64,000 nucleotides of DNA from Trinickia sp. Y13. GTDB lineage: Bacteria; Pseudomonadota; Gammaproteobacteria; Burkholderiales; Burkholderiaceae. The translations under genes were made by a program, and so were the position numbers. Under the pieces are notes generated by a model, which saw nothing but the letters and a program-made list of their open reading frames with translations, made no database searches and was not told where the DNA came from. The stretch is taken from positions 434,001 through 498,000 of the forward strand of contig NZ_JAKWFK010000003.1 in NCBI RefSeq assembly GCF_029522115.1. The letters run 5' to 3'. Positions 25,808-33,411 of the stretch are shown here, piece by piece. Within the stretch, counting starts at the first letter, position 1. Each line of letters opens with the position of its first letter.

Positions 25808-25848
25808 AAAACCGCGACGGCGTGACAAACGCCGGTCGCGGTTTTTTT
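25808..25848 (+). terminator. Intrinsic terminator of lon
   Basis: AAAACCGCGAC pairs with GTCGCGGTTTT, with an inner GGCG/CGCC extension, and a run of seven T follows. It lies 28 bp after lon. Confidence 0.92.
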
Positions 25849-26042
25849 ATGCCCGCGCGCTATGCACCGATTCGCACGTTCGCACTTGGAAGCCGTTGCG
25901 CAGCCCAGGGTAGATCAGGCGCAACCCTTGTTGACACGGCAGTTTCGGCCACTTTTAATGGGCCGGCGCAGTATGGCTGCGCTTCTTTCGCGCGCTTCGG
26001 AGCGCGCTCGCGATTGTCCAACATTCATCATCGGGGATTCGG

Positions 26043-26315
26043 ATGAACAAGACGGAACTGATCGACCACATTGCACAGCAAGCGGATCTATCCAAGGCGG
26101 CGGCCGGGCGCGCGCTCGATGCTGTCATCGGCGGCGTCAAAGGCGCGCTGAAAAAGGGCAGCACGGTGACGCTCGTCGGCTTCGGCACGTTTGCCGTCGG
26201 CAAGCGCACCGCACGCACGGGCCGCAACCCGCGCACGGGCGCAGCGATCAAGATCAAGGCCGCGAAGGTGCCGAAATTTAAGCCTGGCAAAGCTCTGAAA
26301 GATGCGCTAAACTAG
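26043..26315 (+). CDS. hupB: DNA-binding protein HU-beta
   Basis: A 90-residue nucleoid protein that bends DNA as a dimer. The family signature [21 protein letters not shown] (beta arm with the intercalating Pro) lies at residues 46-66. The N-terminus [19 protein letters not shown] and the end [14 protein letters not shown] are typical of HupB. It follows lon beyond a terminator, as in E. coli, where ppiD comes next. Here tRNA-Val and 18.5 kb of other genes come between. Confidence 0.97.
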   Translation: MNKTELIDHIAQQADLSKAAAGRALDAVIGGVKGALKKGSTVTLVGFGTFAVGKRTARTGRNPRTGAAIKIKAAKVPKFKPGKALKDALN

Positions 26316-26404
26316 CGGGCTTGCTGGTTGCGAATGTTCACGTTCGTGGAACACAGCGAAAAGCAAGAAGCGCAACAAAGCAAGCAGCAAAAGGCTTCGC
26401 GAAC

Positions 26405-26480
26405 GGGTGCTTAGCTCAGTTGGTAGAGCGGCGCCCTTACAAGGCGTAGGTCGGGAGTTCGAGCCTCTCAGCACCCACCA
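26405..26480 (+). tRNA. tRNA-Val (anticodon UAC)
   Basis: The acceptor arms GGGTGCT and AGCACCC pair perfectly and CCA is encoded. The D-arm TAGCTCAGTTGGTAGAGC, the anticodon loop CTTACAA (anticodon TAC) and the T-loop TTCGAGC are canonical; one G-T pair lies in the T-stem. It lies 90 bp after hupB. Confidence 0.97.
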
Positions 26481-26531
26481 TCGTTCGCGAGCGGCATCGG
26501 CCCACATCGGCAGCCGTAGCCACCGCCCAAG

Positions 26532-26563
26532 ACCCGCATCACCGAAAGGTTTGCGGGTTTTTT
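26532..26563 (+). terminator. Intrinsic terminator after tRNA-Val
   Basis: ACCCGCA and TGCGGGT form a 7-bp stem with a 13-base loop, followed by six T. It ends tRNA-Val transcription just before the convergent LysR gene. Confidence 0.85.
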
Positions 26564-26579
26564 GTTGCCGCGTGCGCCG

Positions 26580-27530
26580 CTACGCGGCTTTCGCGGCATT
26601 CACGCTCAGCGCTGCCCCGGCGGCAGTCTGCATCAACGGCTCGTTAGCAAAGAGCGTCTGCACCCAATCGGCGAACACACGCACTTTGCGCGGCAAGTGG
26701 CGGTTGCGCGCGTACATGATGGAAATCGCCCGGGGCGGCGAGCAATAGCCGGTCAACACTTCTTTCAGTTCGCCGCTCTCGAGATATCGAGCGATCGGGA
26801 AAATCGCCGTCTTGAGCAATCCCAGGCCGTGCAGGCCACATGACACATAGGCGTCGACGTCGTTGACCGCGATCATGCCGCGGATATCGACCGTTTCGAC
26901 GCGGCCGTCCACCACGTAGTCCCAACTGCGCACGCGCCCGGTATTGCTCGATACGTAATTGACGCCGATGTGCTCGCGCAAGTCGTCGATCGTCTTCGGC
27001 TCGCCGTATTTGTCGAGGTAAGCCGGCGAAGCGCACGTCACGCGCCGCATGTTGCCCAGGCGCCGTGCGACGAGCCCCGAATCTTCGAGTTCGCCGGTGC
27101 GAATCACGCAATCGACGCCTTCTTCGACGATATCGACTTGGCGATCGCTCAATCCCATCTCGATCTCGATATCGGGGTATCGCTCGAAAAACTCAGGCAG
27201 GGCAGGAATGATGACGAGTTTGGCGACGAGCGCCGGCAGGTTCACTTTGAGCCGCCCCTTCGGGTTGAGCTTGGCGTGGGTGAGCTCCGCTTCCATCTCG
27301 TCGACTTCGGCCAGCACGCGAACGCAGCGCTGGTAGTAAGCCTCGCCGTCGTCCGTCACGCTGATGCTGCGCGTCGTCCGGTTGAGCAAGCGCGCCCCGA
27401 GATGCGCCTCGAGCGCCTGGACGATCCGCGACACCTGCGGCGCCGCCATATGCAGCGATTCGGCGGCCTTCACGAAACTGTGCGATTCGACGACCCGCGC
27501 GAATACCTTCATTGCAACGAAGCGGTCCAT
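26580..27530 (-). CDS. LysR-family transcriptional regulator
   Basis: A 316-residue regulator of the CrgA-like LysR subgroup. The N-terminal helix-turn-helix runs MKVFARVVESHSFVKAAESLHMAAPQVSRIVQALEAHLGARLLNRTTRS. The effector domain contains GRLKVNLPALVAKLVIIPALPEFFERYPDIEIEMGLSD, and the middle segment DCVIRTGELEDSGLVARRLG is characteristic of regulators of quinone or aldehyde reductases. No divergent target gene is adjacent, so its regulon is unclear. The start ATG fits the usual MDRFVAMKVF opening. Confidence 0.93.
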   Translation of the reverse strand: MDRFVAMKVFARVVESHSFVKAAESLHMAAPQVSRIVQALEAHLGARLLNRTTRSISVTDDGEAYYQRCVRVLAEVDEMEAELTHAKLNPKGRLKVNLPALVAKLVIIPALPEFFERYPDIEIEMGLSDRQVDIVEEGVDCVIRTGELEDSGLVARRLGNMRRVTCASPAYLDKYGEPKTIDDLREHIGVNYVSSNTGRVRSWDYVVDGRVETVDIRGMIAVNDVDAYVSCGLHGLGLLKTAIFPIARYLESGELKEVLTGYCSPPRAISIMYARNRHLPRKVRVFADWVQTLFANEPLMQTAAGAALSVNAAKAA

Positions 27531-27778
27531 AGGACGCCTCCTCCGTATCGTTCTCTTTTCGAATGGTCACTGCTGCTTCATTGTCGAACATCTTGCGCCG
27601 CGGCGCTTCGGGACCGCGCAAACTGGACGCTAACGGCGGGCCAGGATTGTTATCCCACACGCACCAATGAATTCCGAATTCCCATATTTATCCGGGAAGA
27701 CCCTGAGCCTACACTGCCTTCACCTGCTGCACACAACCGTGTCGCAGCCCCTTAAAAAAGTATTCGGAGGTAGTCATC

Positions 27779-28105
27779 ATGAACGCATTCATCAAGCAAA
27801 TCGCAGTTGCCGTCGCCCTCGTGGCCCCCGTGGCCGCTTTCGCTCAATCGAACCAACCGCTCACGCGCGACCAAGTGCGCGCCGATCTGGTGCGTCTCGA
27901 GCAAGCCGGCTACAACCCGCGCGATTGGCAACACTACCCGGAAAACATCCAAGCCGCTCAGCAACGCGTCAACGCGCAGCAAGGCGTCGCGCAAGCCGAT
28001 ACGAGCGGCTATGGGCCCAGCGTGGAGGGTGCCTCGCAAGCAGGCAGCCGCACCAACGATGGCGCCGTCAGCACGTACTCGCCGCCCGTTTATCAGCACA
28101 ACTAA
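27779..28105 (+). CDS. DUF4148 domain secreted protein
   Basis: A 108-residue exported protein of a family common in Burkholderiaceae. A signal peptide (about residues 1-22, IAVAVALVAPVAAFAQ) precedes the DUF4148 core LTRDQVRADLVRLEQAGYNP with the YPENIQAAQQRV segment, then a low-complexity Gly/Ser/Thr tail. GGAGGTAG precedes the ATG. The function is unknown; some members respond to stress. It stands alone and is closed by two strong hairpins. Confidence 0.9.
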   Translation: MNAFIKQIAVAVALVAPVAAFAQSNQPLTRDQVRADLVRLEQAGYNPRDWQHYPENIQAAQQRVNAQQGVAQADTSGYGPSVEGASQAGSRTNDGAVSTYSPPVYQHN

Positions 28106-28120
28106 CGATCGATTACGGCG

Positions 28121-28166
28121 CAGCGGACGGTTCGGCGATTCTCCTCGGCGGATCGCCGAACCGCTG
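28121..28166 (+). terminator. Long hairpin after the DUF4148 gene
   Basis: GGTTCGGCGAT (28129-28139) pairs with ATCGCCGAACC (28152-28162), an 11-bp perfect stem; CAGC and GCTG extend it after a 4-base bulge. No T-run follows. Confidence 0.55.
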
Positions 28167-28230
28167 TGGTGTTCGCATTGCCATGCGACGCCGATCTTCT
28201 CCGAGCCGCTGGGGTTCCCGGTGGTGTTTG

Positions 28231-28258
28231 CCCAGGCCGGTGAAGCCTGGGTTTTTTT
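28231..28258 (+). terminator. Intrinsic terminator
   Basis: CCCAGGC/GCCTGGG with a 7-base loop is followed by seven T. It ends the DUF4148 transcript before the convergent peroxidase gene. Confidence 0.9.
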
Positions 28259-28280
28259 CTTGATGCTTTGAAGCGCGGGC

Positions 28281-28706
28281 TCAGACGAGGGTGAGCGTCA
28301 CGTCGATGTTATTGCGCGTCGCATTCGAATACGGGCAGACGACGTGTGCCTTTTCGATCAGCGCTTGGGCCGCGGCGCGGTCCATGCCCGGCAGCGAGAT
28401 CTTCAATTCGACTTCGATGCCGAAGCCATTCGGAAGCTGGCCGATACCGACGCTACCGTCGATTGCCACGTCCTGCGGCAAAGCGATCTTGTCGCGCGCC
28501 GCGACGAACTTCATTGCCCCGATGAAACACGCGCTGTAGCCGGCCGCGAACAGTTGCTCGGGATTCGCGCCGTCGCCGCCCGCGCCGCCCAGTTCTCGCG
28601 GCGTCGTCAAACGCAGGTCCAGGCCGCTGTCGGGAACGACTGCGCGTCCGTCGCGGCCGCCCGTTGCGCGAGCATGGGCACGATAGAGAACTTTTTCGAT
28701 CGACAT
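28281..28706 (-). CDS. Organic hydroperoxide resistance protein (Ohr/OsmC family)
   Basis: A 141-residue thiol peroxidase that reduces organic hydroperoxides, forming a homodimer. The two redox cysteines are Cys60 (GYSACFIGA) and Cys124 ([11 protein letters not shown]), and the catalytic-arginine region [12 protein letters not shown] is present. GAGGAG precedes the ATG. The upstream gene on the same strand is a TetR regulator, not the usual MarR-type OhrR, and a palindromic site at 28835-28855 lies 129 bp before the start. Confidence 0.95.
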   Translation of the reverse strand: MSIEKVLYRAHARATGGRDGRAVVPDSGLDLRLTTPRELGGAGGDGANPEQLFAAGYSACFIGAMKFVAARDKIALPQDVAIDGSVGIGQLPNGFGIEVELKISLPGMDRAAAQALIEKAHVVCPYSNATRNNIDVTLTLV

Positions 28707-28834
28707 GGTGTAGCTCCTCTCAATGAATGAAGGTGGGGTGTGCTCGGCCTGCGCTCGTAAAAGATAGGCCATCCGCAAAACCCTACTGCACAGTGGGTAC
28801 TTCTCCCGTTGCGGGTCGCAACGATTCAATAATC

Positions 28835-28855
28835 TATCTACCAGAAGATAGATAA
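28835..28855. promoter_or_regulatory. Operator-like site 1, upstream of the Ohr gene
   Basis: TCTATCT-N6-AGATAGA (28833-28852) is a palindrome in AT-rich DNA. Over 21 bases it agrees with site 2 (29493-29513) at 17 positions, which points to one binding protein for both, most simply the TetR regulator encoded between them. Confidence 0.6.
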
Positions 28856-28865
28856 ATCAACCCTA

Positions 28866-28889
28866 AAACGGGGCGCTGTCTTGCGCCCC
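28866..28889 (-). terminator. Intrinsic terminator of the TetR gene
   Basis: On the minus strand a 7-bp GGGGCGC/GCGCCCC stem with a 6-base loop is followed by GTTTTA. It separates the regulator transcript from the Ohr gene. Confidence 0.7.
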
Positions 28890-28914
28890 TTGCTTCCATA
28901 CTGCCTGCTAATGC

Positions 28915-29481
28915 TTACTTCGACAACTTGAACGACGCTTGCACTTCTGCGAGCCGGCTCTTGGTGCGGAACAGCCGACTTGCCAACCCTGCGCCCTGCA
29001 ATGCCGCGAAGAAGGCCCGCGCCGCCTGATCGGGCTTGGCGCTCGATGCGAGCGTGCCGTCGCGCATGCCTTCGGCGAAGACATCGGTGAGCCAGGCCTC
29101 GTTCGCCCTGAAAAAACCTTGCACCGCTACGCGGACCGGCTCGGGCAACGTTTCGATGTCCGAGGCGAGCATGCCGCACAGACAAATATGATCGCCATCG
29201 CCGAGCGTGCGGCCGAACATCTTCGCGAACTTGGCGAGCTTTGCCTCGGCCGGCAGGGCAACGTCGATCGTTCGAACCGCGCGTTGCACTTCCTGCGTAT
29301 AGGCATGAACGGCTTCGAGCACCAAATCGTCTTTCGACGGGAAGTAGTAATGGATGCTCGACGTTTTCACGCCGACGAGCTCGGACAAATCGCGGTAGCT
29401 GAAGCCGTTGTAACCGCGCAGCATCATGAGCGTGATCGCATGATCGAGGATCTGTTCGCGTACCGGCTTCGTCGTTTCCAT
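28915..29481 (-). CDS. TetR/AcrR-family regulator linked to the Ohr gene
   Basis: A 188-residue regulator. Its helix-turn-helix spans about residues 7-55 (QILDHAITLMMLRGYNGFSYRDLSELVGVKTSSIHYYF). The ligand domain contains DHICLCGMLASD with two cysteines close together, typical of the NemR/AcnR-like branch that can sense electrophiles or oxidants. The ATG at 29481 is chosen from the family start; a TTG 36 bases upstream is also open but would lie within the operator. The site at 29493-29513 covers the region just before the start, so autorepression is likely. Confidence 0.9.
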   Translation of the reverse strand: METTKPVREQILDHAITLMMLRGYNGFSYRDLSELVGVKTSSIHYYFPSKDDLVLEAVHAYTQEVQRAVRTIDVALPAEAKLAKFAKMFGRTLGDGDHICLCGMLASDIETLPEPVRVAVQGFFRANEAWLTDVFAEGMRDGTLASSAKPDQAARAFFAALQGAGLASRLFRTKSRLAEVQASFKLSK

Positions 29482-29492
29482 GCCCACCACTT

Positions 29493-29513
29493 TATCTACT
29501 AATAGATAGATAG
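29493..29513. promoter_or_regulatory. Operator-like site 2, at the TetR gene start
   Basis: TATCTACTAATAGATA is a near-palindrome extended by GATAG. It matches site 1 (28835-28855) at 17 of 21 positions and lies 12 bases upstream of the TetR start codon. Confidence 0.6.
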
Positions 29514-29541
29514 TCAACCCTCGGGCAAAAAGAAACGGTGG

Positions 29542-31023
29542 TCAGCTTCCAGAGGCGGCTTCAGGGGCGTGATGGCGGCGCTTGTCTTCGTACATCGCGG
29601 CATCGGCCTCGCGCAGCATGTCTTCGATGCGCTCGCCGCGCTCGCACGTGGCGTAGCCCATCGAAAAGCTCAGCGCCGGGCCTGAATAGAATTGATTGTT
29701 GAGCTCGACGATTTGCCGGATGCTTTCGGCCACCACTTCGGTGTCGCGTTCGTTCGCCCCGGGCAGCAGCACGACGAACTCGTCGCCGCCGATGCGCGCG
29801 GCGTGATACGGCTTTTGAATCGCTTTGGACAGGGCTTCGCCTGCACGACGCAAGAGCGCGTCTCCCGCCGCATGGCCCAACTGGTCGTTGACGGTCTTCA
29901 GGTCGTTCAAATCGACGATGATCGCGCTGACGGGGAAGGGGCCTTTGCGCTCGAGGCGATTGAGTTCGTCGACATAGAACGAGCGGTTCTTCAGCTTCGT
30001 GAGCACGTCGTGCTTGCCCAAATATTCGAGGTACGCCTCGGCCTTTTTGCGCGCGGTGATGTCGGTCAGCGCGAGCAGCACGAGGTCCCATTGATCCTCA
30101 TGGCCAGGAAAGACCGAGAATTGCAAATGCAGATGGACTTCGCTGCCGTCGAGCGCGTAGTTGAGCACCTCGCGCTGCTGGAACAGCCGCCCCTCCCACA
30201 GGTCGATCAACTGCTCGCGAAAGTGCTGATGCATGTCGTCGCGAAACACTTCGGGTAGACGGTCCAGCAGCGAGGCTTTGTCGTCTGCCTTGAATAGGTC
30301 GATCGTATAGCGGTTGACGTCGAGCACGACGATCTCCGCCATGCAGCGCTCGACGAAATCAGGGTGGACATCGGTGAAAGTGCGAAAGTCGACGATGCCT
30401 TGTTCGCGCACCTCGTCGATCAGCCCTTTGATGCGGCGGAAGTCCTCGATCCATAGCGAAACGGGTGCGTGCTCGAACAATCCTTGCGCATATTGCTGAC
30501 TCGCGGCCACGCGCCGCCGCGCATCTTCGAGCGCCGTGATGTCGTCGATGGCCACGAGCACCCGGTCCCACGACGCTTCGTGGCCGGGAAGGATGACGCC
30601 CTTGAGCAAGATGTCGAGCCGCCGTCCGTCCAGCGTGTAGTTCACGCTTTGGCTTTCGAACGTGCAGTTGCCCGACCACATTTGGACGAGTTCGTCGACA
30701 TGCGCTTCGAGCATGTCGTCGCGCAACACGACGTCCAAGCGCGCGCATAGCTCGTCGAAGTCGCGCGCGCCGTACATTTGCAGCGTGCGGCGATTGACCT
30801 TCAACACGCGAATGCAAGCCGAGCATTGCGCGACGCGGCCGGTGTCGGCCGCGAGGAACGCGCGCAGGTCGGTTACGCCTTGCTCGCGCCAGGTAGCGAA
30901 CAGCGCATGCAGGCGGCTGTAGTCTTCGAGCCAAAGCGAGGTCGGCGTAAGGTCGAATAGATCGACGGACGTGACGCCGCTCGCGTCCAGACCGCTTGCT
31001 TCGTTCGGTGTGCCTGGTTTCAT
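29542..31023 (-). CDS. Tandem PAS-domain diguanylate cyclase
   Basis: A 493-residue cytoplasmic enzyme predicted to make cyclic di-GMP. Two homologous PAS-type sensor domains lie at about 25-165 and 180-320. Both open with a TSLWLEDYSRL / VSLWIEDFRRI motif and both end with GHE-x-W-D-x-VL-x-A-x-x-DIT. The GGDEF domain follows with an intact GGDEF at 412-416. No RxxD product-inhibition site is found five residues before it. No transmembrane segment or EAL domain is present. The ATG at 31023 is preferred, though an in-frame ATG exists at 31098; neither has a strong ribosome-binding site. Confidence 0.93.
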   Translation of the reverse strand: MKPGTPNEASGLDASGVTSVDLFDLTPTSLWLEDYSRLHALFATWREQGVTDLRAFLAADTGRVAQCSACIRVLKVNRRTLQMYGARDFDELCARLDVVLRDDMLEAHVDELVQMWSGNCTFESQSVNYTLDGRRLDILLKGVILPGHEASWDRVLVAIDDITALEDARRRVAASQQYAQGLFEHAPVSLWIEDFRRIKGLIDEVREQGIVDFRTFTDVHPDFVERCMAEIVVLDVNRYTIDLFKADDKASLLDRLPEVFRDDMHQHFREQLIDLWEGRLFQQREVLNYALDGSEVHLHLQFSVFPGHEDQWDLVLLALTDITARKKAEAYLEYLGKHDVLTKLKNRSFYVDELNRLERKGPFPVSAIIVDLNDLKTVNDQLGHAAGDALLRRAGEALSKAIQKPYHAARIGGDEFVVLLPGANERDTEVVAESIRQIVELNNQFYSGPALSFSMGYATCERGERIEDMLREADAAMYEDKRRHHAPEAASGS

Positions 31024-31138
31024 ATCGAATGTGTGAGAGGTTCTATTGCGCTGTGTCGGTGGTTCTTTCCCTGAGTTAACGGCGCAAGTCCTTCGCAAGT
31101 TGAGCGCGCAACGTGCGACGCCATGTCGCGCCGCATCG

Positions 31139-31957
31139 CTAGCTCGCCTCGTGCATCGACAGTTTGCGCGCCGCCGTGTCGAGCATGGCGGTCACGTCAT
31201 CGAGCGAGGGCGCGACGTACTCGTCGATGCGTCGCATGTAAGGCGTCGTGAGACAGGCCATCGCATGCCCGGACGGGCCGAGGATCGGGAACGTGACGTC
31301 GGTCACGCCGAACGTTTGCGCGCTGTCCTTGCGCAGGTGCCCTCGCTCGCGAATCGACGCGAGCAATGCCGTGAGCGCCGCATCGCCGAGCGCGATTTCC
31401 CCCTTGACCTTCGTGTGCTCCGCGAGCATGCGCACCCGTTCGGCCTCGCTCTGAAATGCGAGCATGACTTGGCCCGAGGCAGTGTCGACCAAGCCGACTC
31501 GCGAGCCGAGACGAATCGACAGGCCCCACGTGCCGGGGCCGTCGACCTGGGCGATCACGAGTAAGTTGCCCCGATCGTAGACCGTCAAGTGACACGACTG
31601 CTCGGCCGTCTCCGCAAAGGCCTGCATCACGGGCAATGCTTCGGCAATGAACCGGTTCATGGGCGGGTGCCGGTGCGCGAGCGCAAATAGTTTGAGGCTC
31701 AACGAGTAGCGATCGCCCGCGCTCGAGCGCATCACGTATTGCCGAGCGACGAGCCGCTCGAGCATCCGGTAGATCTCGCTCGCGTTGCGTCCCAGCGCCT
31801 TCATGATCTCGGCGCGGGTCAATCCTTCCTTTTGTTCGGACAGTAGCTCGAGGATGTCGAGCCCTTTGTCGAGCGCCGGCGCGCGGTAACGCTCGGCCTC
31901 ATCGGTTGCGCCGTCCGGCGCCGCTTCGTTCGCGGCGGTTTGCTTGGCTGGTTTCAC
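31139..31957 (-). CDS. IclR-family regulator of the adjacent sugar cluster
   Basis: A 272-residue regulator. The winged helix runs about residues 27-85 (ALDKGLDILELLSEQKEGLTRAEIMKALGRNASEIYRMLERLVARQYV). The effector domain carries HLTVYDRGNLLVIAQVDGPG and SGQVMLAF. GTG at 31957 is chosen because GAGGAA precedes it and the length then fits the family; an ATG at 32056 is in frame but lacks a ribosome-binding site and would lie right at a palindrome that looks like the operator. It is divergent from the ABC importer and sugar enzymes, so it is probably their specific regulator. Confidence 0.88.
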   Translation of the reverse strand: MKPAKQTAANEAAPDGATDEAERYRAPALDKGLDILELLSEQKEGLTRAEIMKALGRNASEIYRMLERLVARQYVMRSSAGDRYSLSLKLFALAHRHPPMNRFIAEALPVMQAFAETAEQSCHLTVYDRGNLLVIAQVDGPGTWGLSIRLGSRVGLVDTASGQVMLAFQSEAERVRMLAEHTKVKGEIALGDAALTALLASIRERGHLRKDSAQTFGVTDVTFPILGPSGHAMACLTTPYMRRIDEYVAPSLDDVTAMLDTAARKLSMHEAS

Positions 31958-32030
31958 TGGCGTCGCTTCCTCACAGCTTGGGGCACTAAGGGAAAACACG
32001 GGCGAACGTCGTCCTTGACGTTGGATCGTC

Positions 32031-32052
32031 CGTATATGAATAATACGTTCAT
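32031..32052. promoter_or_regulatory. Interleaved palindromes in the IclR/ABC intergenic region
   Basis: CGTAT-N7-ATACG (32031-32047) and ATGAA-N7-TTCAT (32036-32052) overlap with the same 5+7+5 geometry, offset by 5 bp. It is AT-rich against a GC-rich background and lies between the divergent regulator and transporter genes, so it is the best candidate IclR site. Confidence 0.5.
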
Positions 32053-32227
32053 CCATGAATCATTGCGTCGATCGCAAACCGGCGACGCCGACGAACCCGG
32101 CTCGCGGAGACATCCGCCAAAGCCGCAAACCGCAGCATAGCGAAGCCGCCGCAGAGCGGACCATAGATCGGGCCCGAAAAGCCCGAGCCGTTGCGTCTTC
32201 CCGACGCATGAGGACTAGGAGACAACC

Positions 32228-33361
32228 ATGACGTTCAGCTTTGAGCCGGCCGATACCCGGCATTGGGCAATTCGCGCATTTCGTGTTCTTCGACTCGCGG
32301 CGTCGCCCTCGGCACGCGCCCGGGCGCGCGCCAGCCGCCGCGCATGGGCGCGCTACAGTCTTGCAACGGCGGCTGCGCTCGCGGCTTTCGGGGCGGCCGC
32401 GCCCGCGGTGCAAGCCGCACAAGGCGCAAGCGAAGTGGTGGGCGCCAATTTGCCGCTGCTCACCTCGCCGTTCTGGCAGGCGTACAACAACTATCTGCCG
32501 CAGTACGCGAAAGAGCTCGGTGTGAACATGCTCGCGCCCGTCAACTCGAATGGCGACCCGGCGCAACAGATCACCGACATCAACGCGCTGCTCAATCAAC
32601 GCGTCAAAGGGATCGTCACGGGACCGCTCGATTCGGCGGCAATCAGCCGGGCGCTCGATGCAGCCTCGGCCAAGCACGTGCCCGTCGTGGCCGTCGATGT
32701 GGCGCCGACGCAGGGCAAGGTGGCGATGGTCGTGCGCGCCGACAACCGGGCCTATGGCGAGAAGGCCTGCAAGTACATCGGCGATCACGTATCGCAGGGC
32801 AAAGTGGTGCAGATCATGGGCGATCTCGCATCCGTCAACGGCCGGGACCGGTCCGAAGCATTCCGCTCTTGCATCAAGAGCCACTATCCGAAGCTGCAGG
32901 TGCTCGAAATTCCGGCCGCCTGGAAGGGCGATGTGGCCGCTTCCGCGCTCGACAGCCTGCTGACCGCGAACCCGGATGTCAAAGGGATCTATATGCAAGC
33001 GGGCGGGGTGTATCTCTCGCCGACGCTGCAGACGCTGCGCCGCAAGCAGATGTTGTTTCCGGTCGGCGATGCGAAGCATATCGTGATCGTCAGCAATGAC
33101 GGGATTCCGCAAGAGTTCGATGCGATCCGCAAGGGCGAGATCGACGCGACCGTGTCGCAACCGGCCGATGCCTACGCGAAATACGGCCTCTGGTATTTGA
33201 AGGAAGCGCTGGCGGGCAAGACCTTCAAGGCCGGTCCGACCGATCACGGCAGCACGATCGTCGAGTTGGCCCCCGGCATGCTCGAAGATCAATTGCCCGC
33301 GCCGCTCGTCACCAAAGCGAACGTCGACGACAAAAACCTTTGGGGCAATACGCTCAAGTGA
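32228..33361 (+). CDS. Sugar ABC transporter periplasmic substrate-binding protein
   Basis: A 377-residue type I periplasmic binding protein of the ribose/xylose group. A long signal region ends near VQAAQGAS, with an RR pair in SRRAWARY about 20 residues before a hydrophobic stretch, so Tat export is possible. The mature part contains DPAQQITDINALLNQRVKGIVTGP and NDGIPQEFDAIRKGEIDATVSQPA, typical of the family. AGGAGACAACC precedes the ATG. It is the first gene of a run of eight same-strand genes encoding import and oxidation of one sugar. Confidence 0.94.
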   Translation: MTFSFEPADTRHWAIRAFRVLRLAASPSARARARASRRAWARYSLATAAALAAFGAAAPAVQAAQGASEVVGANLPLLTSPFWQAYNNYLPQYAKELGVNMLAPVNSNGDPAQQITDINALLNQRVKGIVTGPLDSAAISRALDAASAKHVPVVAVDVAPTQGKVAMVVRADNRAYGEKACKYIGDHVSQGKVVQIMGDLASVNGRDRSEAFRSCIKSHYPKLQVLEIPAAWKGDVAASALDSLLTANPDVKGIYMQAGGVYLSPTLQTLRRKQMLFPVGDAKHIVIVSNDGIPQEFDAIRKGEIDATVSQPADAYAKYGLWYLKEALAGKTFKAGPTDHGSTIVELAPGMLEDQLPAPLVTKANVDDKNLWGNTLK

Positions 33362-33411
33362 GCGGCGTGCGCGCCCCGTTCCATTTCGACACATCGAACC
33401 AGCGAGCCGAC

